Below, piece after piece: positions 57,934-64,000 of a stretch of DNA of 64,000 bases (positions are counted from its first letter, which is position 1; every line of letters starts with the position of its first letter). Below the pieces are notes generated by a model. It saw nothing but the letters and a program-made list of their open reading frames with translations. It was not told the DNA's origin and searched no databases. This DNA is from Phyllostachys edulis (lineage: Eukaryota > Streptophyta > Magnoliopsida > Poales > Poaceae): positions 56,686,488-56,750,487 of the forward strand of contig CM070551.1 in the NCBI GenBank assembly GCA_036346405.1, read 5' to 3'. Both the position numbers and the translations under genes were made by a program.

Positions 57934-57945
57934 AGTGACGAGGAT

Positions 57946-58577
57946 TGTTGACTAATCAATTATCCAAGTATATCTTTAATTGCTTATTTATAAATAAGCC
58001 AGGTTTCTTACTAGGCCCAAATTGGCTTTCCGGGCCCAAGTCCAATTAAGCGGTCGGAAAGTGGGCCCGAAAGCCTTTTTCTTTGACCATTCTCAAAACC
58101 TCTTGCGGACGTTCGGTTGGACCTCCTCTGTAGGTTTCTCTAGGACCACTCTAGAACCTCTCCCCCGTAGAGGAGGTCCTGGAAAGTGGCTACCCATGTG
58201 TGGTTAATAATAACTACACGTGGAGAGAAGATGTTGGCTGTAACATTCAGAGATATATAACGGTCATCACGAAGAGACGCGAATATTGGCTTGAAGAGAT
58301 GCAACCATTGGCGCGAAGAGGCACCACTTCAACAAACTACCAATGTTTTGTAGACTATAAGAACCCGGCCTTTGTGCCTTTGTAATCCAGATGTCGATCC
58401 AGATTCAGATCCGAGCCCTAATCCATGTGTATTCATAGTCATTTTTCCTTCTAATCAGAGCATACTCTTTGAAATATACATCACCGTTTCGAGTCCTTTG
58501 GCTAATAGATAACAATCTCTATTTTTTATTTATATTCTTGTTTGTCCGTTCTGTGACGAGAGTCCTAGACGTCGATA
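57946..58577 (+). repeat. 5' LTR of the gypsy element
   Basis: Starts TGTTGACTAATC and ends CTAGACGTCGATA (CA changed to TA), directly before the primer-binding site. 632 bp. Confidence 0.78.
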
Positions 58578-58579
58578 GC

Positions 58580-58596
58580 TGGCGCCGTCTGTGGGG
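58580..58596 (+). other. Primer-binding site
   Basis: TGGCGCCGTCTGTGGGG, two bases after the LTR end. This motif is characteristic next to the 5' LTR of many grass gypsy elements; it resembles the 3' end complement of an Asp-type tRNA. Confidence 0.78.
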
Positions 58597-58635
58597 AGCG
58601 CTGTCATCATTTTTTGCTGACTCAGTTCTGGTAAT

Positions 58636-60866
58636 ATGTCCTGTGTTTTGCTCATGAAGCAAAACTTGCCTACGTGGAGAGAAGAAAGCATCCTCGACAT
58701 TTCGGACTACGATGACAACATGGAGGAAAACTTCATCCTTGTATCCGGCAACACCCATGGTTCATCTGGCACCGTTGCTGAGGCACCATCGCCCACTGAG
58801 TCCGCATCCGCAGGCTCTACGCCAGCCGTGCCTTCGTCCAAAAGTACCGCTGTGGACAAGTACTATCCTGAGCCTGTCTCCCTTGGAGCAGGAGATTCGA
58901 AAGGTTCCTGGAGCCCAACGTACCATGATGATCTCACTGACAGCCTCCACACTGAAGGCCTAGAGAGAACATCTGGGGAGAATCTTCTCTTCACCCTACA
59001 ATACAACTCGTCCTCTTCCTCAGAGGACGATGGCATGTTCACCCTTTTCACCTGTTCCGGCGGTCGTCAGGTTGCCGTAGTCGGTGACAATCGACCCAAT
59101 CCCGACGATAATCCTGAAGAATCAGGGCAACACCAAGAACGAGAAGAGCTAGAATGCCTCCAACGAGAGGAAGAGGCCTGACAAGCGGAGATACGTGCCG
59201 CCACACAAGCGCACATCTCGCAGGTTCACGACCACTACTACCGAGACGCCCCTGGCTCCTCAGCGAGGGCGCCACAACGGGTGACACATACGCCACTACC
59301 ATGGGCAACGATGGTAAAAGATCCAAATGCCTTACCAACCCCCATGCAGGAGGATTCTCCTGCAAAGCGTATTCGTTACTTAGCAAGTGCCATCGCACGC
59401 CCTCGGGAAGGATTAACTCCGGAGCAAGGAGTGCAAGTAATGCGTGCTATTGCATAAGAACTACAGGATGCGGCAGAGAATATTTCTACCCGATCGCCTA
59501 CTGTGCTTTCCCAAACGGACTCACACCTAGAAGGGTCCTCAATTGGACACCGAAGGCAAACCCGAAATTATGGTGCTCTTGGCCGTCACGTTCAAGGCCA
59601 AGGTGAGCATGACACCTATTTTTCGGGACGTAGTAGACGTCCTAGATCTCCTGCTGGTCATAATAATCATCGTAATATACGACAATGTGTTGGACCTTAT
59701 GCAGGTTGCAAAGCGTTTTCTCCCGGATTAAAAGATGTTACCTAGCCGGAGAAGTTAAAACAAGGGAGTATGGAGACTTTTGACGGGACACAAAACCCGT
59801 CAAGTTCCTAGAAGTGTACTACCGCCATTCAGGTTGCTGGAGGAGATGATAAGGTAATGGCTTATTATTTGCCTACAGTTCTGAAGGGTTCTGCCAGGAC
59901 CTGGTTATTCAACCAGCCTGAGGGATCCATATATAACTGGGAGGTGCTTTGTAATGCATTACAAAATAACTTCAAAAGTTGTTATGCAAAGCCAGGGAAG
60001 GCGGATGATTTGCATCGGCTCCGCCAAACTCCCGACGAAAATTTACGACAGTTTGTAAAGTGTTTCATAGAAGTCCATAATACTATCCCAAATGTTTCTG
60101 ATGACTCTGTGATTTGAGCTTTTAAACCGGCGATGAGATATCGAAGGTTCACAGAAGACTTCAACATCAACCCGTCTAGGTCCATGTTAAAACTCTTCGA
60201 CATGACCGATCGGTACTCCGATGCCAATGAGGCAGTGGAGTGGAACCAAATGGTGGATAAGGGGACCACCCCTCCTCAGCTAGTCCTCGAGGTTGTCAAA
60301 GAAAAGAAGTCCAAGAGGTCCGAAGGCTCCACAAGCAGCAGAGGAAGATCCAAGAAGAAGGAGAAGGGGAGGTCCAAGTAGTCCACCAGGGAGGTCGCAT
60401 CAGTTTACCAACGACCACCCTACGACAAAAACAAAGGTCCTTGGACCAAAAGAAGGCAAGGAGGTCGTTCAAACGACCATACTACTCCACAACCTGTGAA
60501 TACGTCTAGGAGTAATGAGCGTTGGTGCCCATTACACAAAGTTCCTGGTCATGACCTCCGCAACTGCCGTACTTGGCAGAAGTAGATGGAGGAATACTAT
60601 GATGGGAAAGGTCCAATGCATGTCCCACCAGAAGACGGTGGACCACCAGTGGTCCAAAACAATGACAAGGACACAGAAATGCCATTTGAAAGGATGGATC
60701 ACCACGTCAATGTCATTTATGGAGGCTCGGCCGCCTACACCTCCAAGCAGCAATACAAGACGGTATGGAGGGACGTCGACAACGTTGAGGTCCCAACTGA
60801 TCGTCCAGAATACCCCAAGTGGTCAGAGACTTCCCTGACCTTCACTAAGGAGGACATCCCTAAAGG
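58636..60866 (+). pseudogene. Gypsy gag polyprotein, one frame with nonsense mutations
   Basis: A single reading frame from ATG 58636 to the insertion at 60870 gives about 743 codons and carries stops at 59179, 59455, 59743, 59809, 60115, 60379 and 60583; one or two local compensating shifts are possible near 59800. The N-terminal part is acidic and Ser-rich. The gag core (59857-60250) has GSARTWLFNQPEGSIYNW, DDLHRLRQTP and NTIPNVSDDSV. A basic Lys/Arg-rich linker follows (60290-60380), then a short zinc-knuckle-like WCPLHKVPGHDLRNC, and the link to protease VNVIYGGSAAYTSKQQ. It makes the particle protein in active elements. Confidence 0.82.
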
Positions 60867-60870
60867 TATG

Positions 60871-62872
60871 TGTTGGACCGAAAAGGCGACTAGAGGGGGG
60901 GGGGTGAATAGGAGCACGATCACTTTTTCTCCTAGATCGAATTCAACACATTTTTACTCCAATAGCTATGAAAGCCATGAAGATCAAAGTACAAGCACAG
61001 CGGATGACTTGTATTGAATCCAATCAAAATCCCGAAACAAAAGACCCAAAACACATGAAGTCAAACCCTAATTGAGTTGAGCGGTCTAACCGACGTGCAT
61101 ATAGCGGTCTGACCGCTTGGCGGTCTGACTGGCGTTATGTGGGCGGTCTGACCGCTCTTGATGATGAACAGGAAGAACAATCCGAGTTCAAAATCACAAA
61201 ATGATCTAACTTTTGATCTATAGGGTCAAACTACATGAAACTTGAAACACACCTTCTCAAAGATGTTAGGAACCTATACCAAGCAACGATCATGAAGATC
61301 TTTGCCAAAGTTCTGACCTTTTCCCGTTTGAGTGAAGGTTGTTCAAAAACTGAGTCAAAACCTAAATATGATCTAAGGACTTGCTTGTGGGTGAATGATG
61401 ATCAAGATGATCCTAAATGTATTCCCACATGTCACAGCAAGCTAGATCAAGAGAGGAAACTAAGAGAAAACTAGTGGATCAAAGAAAGACTCAAAATCAC
61501 GAAATAGAGAGTAAGAACACAAAGAAGCTCATCTTGTGAAATCTTTCTTGGATTGATTTGATATGATGTTGGTTTACAGCCACTCCATCACGGAGGACAA
61601 AGACTCAACATATGAGCATGAAATCAAATCCAACTCTCTAGAACCCTAACCTCCCACTAATCTCTCCAAACCCTAAGAGCAGAAAACTAGGGTTTCACAA
61701 GAGAAGGGTTGAGAGGTGCTGGCCAACACCCTCTCCTATTTATAATGGAGACTAAACCTTCTAGAAGAATATTCCTATTGGGCATCTGTTAGGCCCACAC
61801 ACAAACGGGTTTAACTCACGCATGCATTTTAAAGCGCCATCTTCATCTCCTCTTGACCTAATCCGCTTCTCCTTGCGCCATCTTGCGCTGCGGGTTGGCA
61901 AAAGGTCACCAATGCGATATTTAGGTAAATTACCAAAATACCCCTTCTCGATCTTTTTGCAAAGACCGAGTCCCATCTTCGTGAAGCACTCCTCATGCTT
62001 CGCTACGTGTAGGTTGATCAACGGCTCTCATCATGTCGGCAAGTCTCTCCCATCTGGCTCCCACCGAAACCACCAAGGCACTTGCACCGACCCCCGCGTC
62101 GCTTGATCCAACCTGTCTCACCGAACTGCCCGTTCGGTCACCCTTGTCCAATCTGCGCCATGCTTGAATCCATTGACCTCACTGGGCATCCCCGATCGTT
62201 TTGGACCTCAGCTCTCCAAGCTTAGTCCCGATCATCCTCGCTGTTGACCGTCGTTGACCTCCAAGCAACTTGCACACCAATAGACAAAGAAATCGAATCC
62301 GGGAACAAGTTCTTTACAACTTGACCCACATTAGTCAAAACATGCATTATGCAACACATATGCATTGAAATCCATGAATTTGACCTAACCAAACAATCAT
62401 CGCCACCGAGTTAGCCGATGAACAAGCCAAACCGGTCGATCACACTTTGTCGGCTCGACCCACCGCCGGCCTCGATCACACTGCTGGTTTGGCCCGACCG
62501 GCCACCGACTTAGCCAAATTTTCTCCCTGAAAATTCGAAACCTACTGGAATTTTCAAACCAATAGAACTTTTGACTCGAAGCTCCAAAAATTATGAGACC
62601 AACTGTAGTAGAATCTCCTCTCTTGCCTACACCCTCTATTTTTGGCCCAGCTCCAAAATCCAAAATCACTTCATGGCCGGTCTGACCAATTTCCAAAGGC
62701 TGGTCTGACCGCCACTCATGGCCAGTCAGACCGCCACCTTGGCAGGTCAGACCGCCACTTGCTTGACAGTAGTTTGAACTTCGCCAAAAACACATGATTC
62801 AACAAACCTTCAAGGCCATTGCCAATTGTATCATCATCCTAAGATTGTGAGCATATCCCCATGATATACACA
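60871..62872 (-). mobile_element. Solo LTR in gag-pol of the gypsy element (TSD GTATG)
   Basis: 2002 bp flanked by perfect GTATG copies (60866-60870 and 62873-62877). The minus strand starts TGTGTATATCATGG and ends CGGTCCAACA; a TATA-like ATTATAAATAGG lies on the minus strand near 61740. Joining the flanks puts the host gypsy sequence back in one frame across the site. Homologous to 44242-45386 in inverted orientation. It contains several GCGGTCTGACCG-type motifs (61085-61155, 62680-62760). Confidence 0.9.
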
Positions 62873-62999
62873 GTATGTCTGCTTCTCGTAAATTACCATT
62901 AGTAGTTCTCCTACCATAAGTAATTGCAGAGTAGGGAGAATATTAATAGATAGCGGTAGTTCTTTAGACCTGTTATTTAGTAATACCTTAGATGAGATG
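62873..62999 (+). pseudogene. Gypsy aspartic protease start
   Basis: Continues gag after the solo LTR: RKLPLVV, a one-base shift, then SPTISNCRVGRILIDSGSS (active site Asp-Ser-Gly) and LDLLFSNTLDEM, where a new LTR-like sequence begins. The DSG triad identifies a retroviral-type protease that would process gag-pol. Confidence 0.78.
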
Positions 63000-64000
63000 T
63001 GTTGGTGTTTTAGGACCGAACTTACGTAAAGATTGTTTGATTCGGGGGTTCCTCTAGGCTCAAAATCACACAGAGATGGAGACACGGGGATTTTTATACA
63101 GGTTCGGGCCTTCTCTTGGGAGAATAACAACCCTACTCCTGTGTGAATGCATTGAGTATGCTGGATTACAAAATGGAACAAAAGAATAGAGTATTGTGCT
63201 TCTAATGATCTTCGGATCCCCTTTGTCCTGATAATCCTTGCCTTTTATACTGCCTCCGGGGTGCGCCATTGGATCTTCAGAATAAAGGTCACATTAATGC
63301 ACCAGATCGTGGAGCCGTTATCGGAGGTTATTACGGGAGTTGTAACGTTCTCACGTCGCTAGGCAATTATCATCATAACAGAGAGTGAAGTCGTGCTATT
63401 ATTTCAGGGAATAACAGCGTAATTGATTACTCATATCCTTGGATACGGTACATGAGATTCCCTGATCGATTAGGCCCACATGTCTATGAGTCTTATCGAC
63501 TGAGGACTAGTCGTAGAAGAGCTTACGACCAGGTGGTGGTCGTAGGAGAGCCTACAACCACAGATCGATCGTAGTAGAGCTTACGATCACAGGATAGTCA
63601 TAGAAGAGCTTATGACTGTGGGGTAGTCGTAGGAAGACCCACGACTACAGGGTGGTCATAGAAGGACTTACGACCTCTAGCTTCTCCCTTATGAATATTA
63701 AGGGGTATACTCAAGAGTTATATGACGTCATTATTATCCATAATATGAATTATAGATATATAATAATAAAAGGATTGTTATATCCTCGTCATCTTGCCCC
63801 CCAGCTTAAGCGAAAATAACTTACTTGGAAAAGGAGTAGTAGATGGTTTTACGACCAGCAAGTGGTCGTAGGAAAATGGTGGAAGGAAGAACTCTTCGAC
63901 CGGTGTTTCATTTGACCAGAAATTTACTTGGTCAAGAAAGTTGTGGAATGCCCTTGCAACTTACAAGGTGGTCGTAGCAGATCTAACGATCACCGAGTGG
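63000..64000. mobile_element. Another LTR-like insertion, running off the window
   Basis: The protease frame stops abruptly at TGTTGGTGTTTTAGGACCG, an LTR-style start. Near 63095 it has TTTTTATACAGGTTCGGGCC, a phrase common in grass LTRs. No right end or genes in the window, so class and strand are open. Confidence 0.6.
63485..63690. repeat. Tandem self-complementary GTCGTA...TACGAC units
   Basis: About six units of 30-36 bp such as AGTCGTAGAAGAGCTTACGAC, GGTCGTAGGAGAGCC-TAC-AACC and AGTCATAGAAGAGCTTATGAC (compensated change). Each can form a small hairpin. Related single units recur at 63850-63875 and 63970-63995. Confidence 0.75.

Larger units (their letters stand above)
56505..57945 (+). 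mobile_element. Second, truncated copy of the PMD element 3' region
   Basis: Homologous to 32263-33251 plus 37726-38030 without the solo LTR. Exon 7-like sequence is at 56578-56643. Exon 8 (56730-56860) reads APLWEEELVSHEESHSVDY and DESSQVS, and is broken by a TAG shortly after. The ~40-bp tandem array (57180-57920) and TATAAAAGG at 57925 follow. The right side is cut by the LTR at 57946. It proves the array is a conserved part of the element and not chance. Confidence 0.8.
57946..64000 (+). mobile_element. Ty3/gypsy element, 5' part, with two nested LTR insertions
   Basis: 5' LTR, PBS, a long gag frame and the start of protease are all on the plus strand. A solo LTR (60871-62872) and another LTR-like sequence (63000 onward) interrupt it, and its remaining pol and 3' LTR lie beyond the window. 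The left flank is AGGAT (57941-57945). The gag/protease type and the TGGCGCC primer site are those of non-chromoviral grass gypsy elements (RIRE2/Tat-like); this lineage call is from recall. Confidence 0.85.

Overview
This is plant nuclear DNA, almost certainly from a grass (Poaceae). It has spliced wall-associated-kinase (WAK) exons with GT-AG borders and long (4 kb class) Ty3/gypsy LTRs of grass type. It also has plant-mobile-domain (PMD) Mutator-like DNA, Helitron termini, a TRIM and a methylation-decay mutation pattern. I cannot name the species. Only one long coding exon looks intact: the transmembrane-kinase exon of a WAK gene (54888-56165). Everything else is WAK pseudogene debris or transposable elements, heavily nested.

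Layout. (1) 1-4904 and 21016-22400: two tandem copies of a truncated minus-strand WAK pseudogene, separated by a MULE-derived segment (about 1450-3650). The second copy is split by a 16.1 kb minus-strand Ty3/gypsy element (4905-21014). That element has 4.2 kb LTRs, an iMet-type PBS and a PPT, a large internal deletion, and a 2.6 kb solo LTR nested in its right LTR. (2) 22400-27180: a 22-bp tandem repeat region, a 695-bp TRIM with both LTRs, and low-complexity repeats. (3) 27185-39323: a decayed 12 kb Mutator-like element with about 200-bp inverted ends. It carries an eight-exon PMD gene and a second gene resembling GRF-type zinc-finger proteins, separated by a tandem array that runs into a TATA box. 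It is split by a copia-like solo LTR and a gypsy-like solo LTR. (4) 39340-45700: a third minus-strand WAK fragment, a 3.4 kb solo LTR, a foldback MITE, another solo LTR and a LINE 3' tail.

(5) 45744-56165: a plus-strand WAK locus with four recognisable exons: signal peptide/GUB_WAK, second GUB_WAK/EGF, EGF-Ca, and TM/kinase. Intron 2 is swollen by a Helitron-like insertion. The first exon is frame-broken, and a stop codon sits just upstream of the TM exon reading frame, so the full receptor is probably not made, although the kinase exon is clean. (6) 56505-57945: a second truncated copy of the PMD-element 3' end with its tandem array and TATA. (7) 57946-64000: a plus-strand gypsy element with 5' LTR, PBS, gag and the start of protease, interrupted by a perfect-TSD solo LTR (60871-62872) and by another LTR-like sequence running off the window.

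The genes do not form a working pathway. The biology is a WAK birth-and-death cluster in a heterochromatin-like transposon nest. Six solo LTRs with recognisable 5-bp target duplications lie in 64 kb. Decayed ORFs often keep frame and carry mostly TAG stops at former CAG codons, consistent with CHG-methylation-driven C-to-T decay. The most unusual item is the PMD plus zinc-finger element with promoter-proximal tandem arrays.
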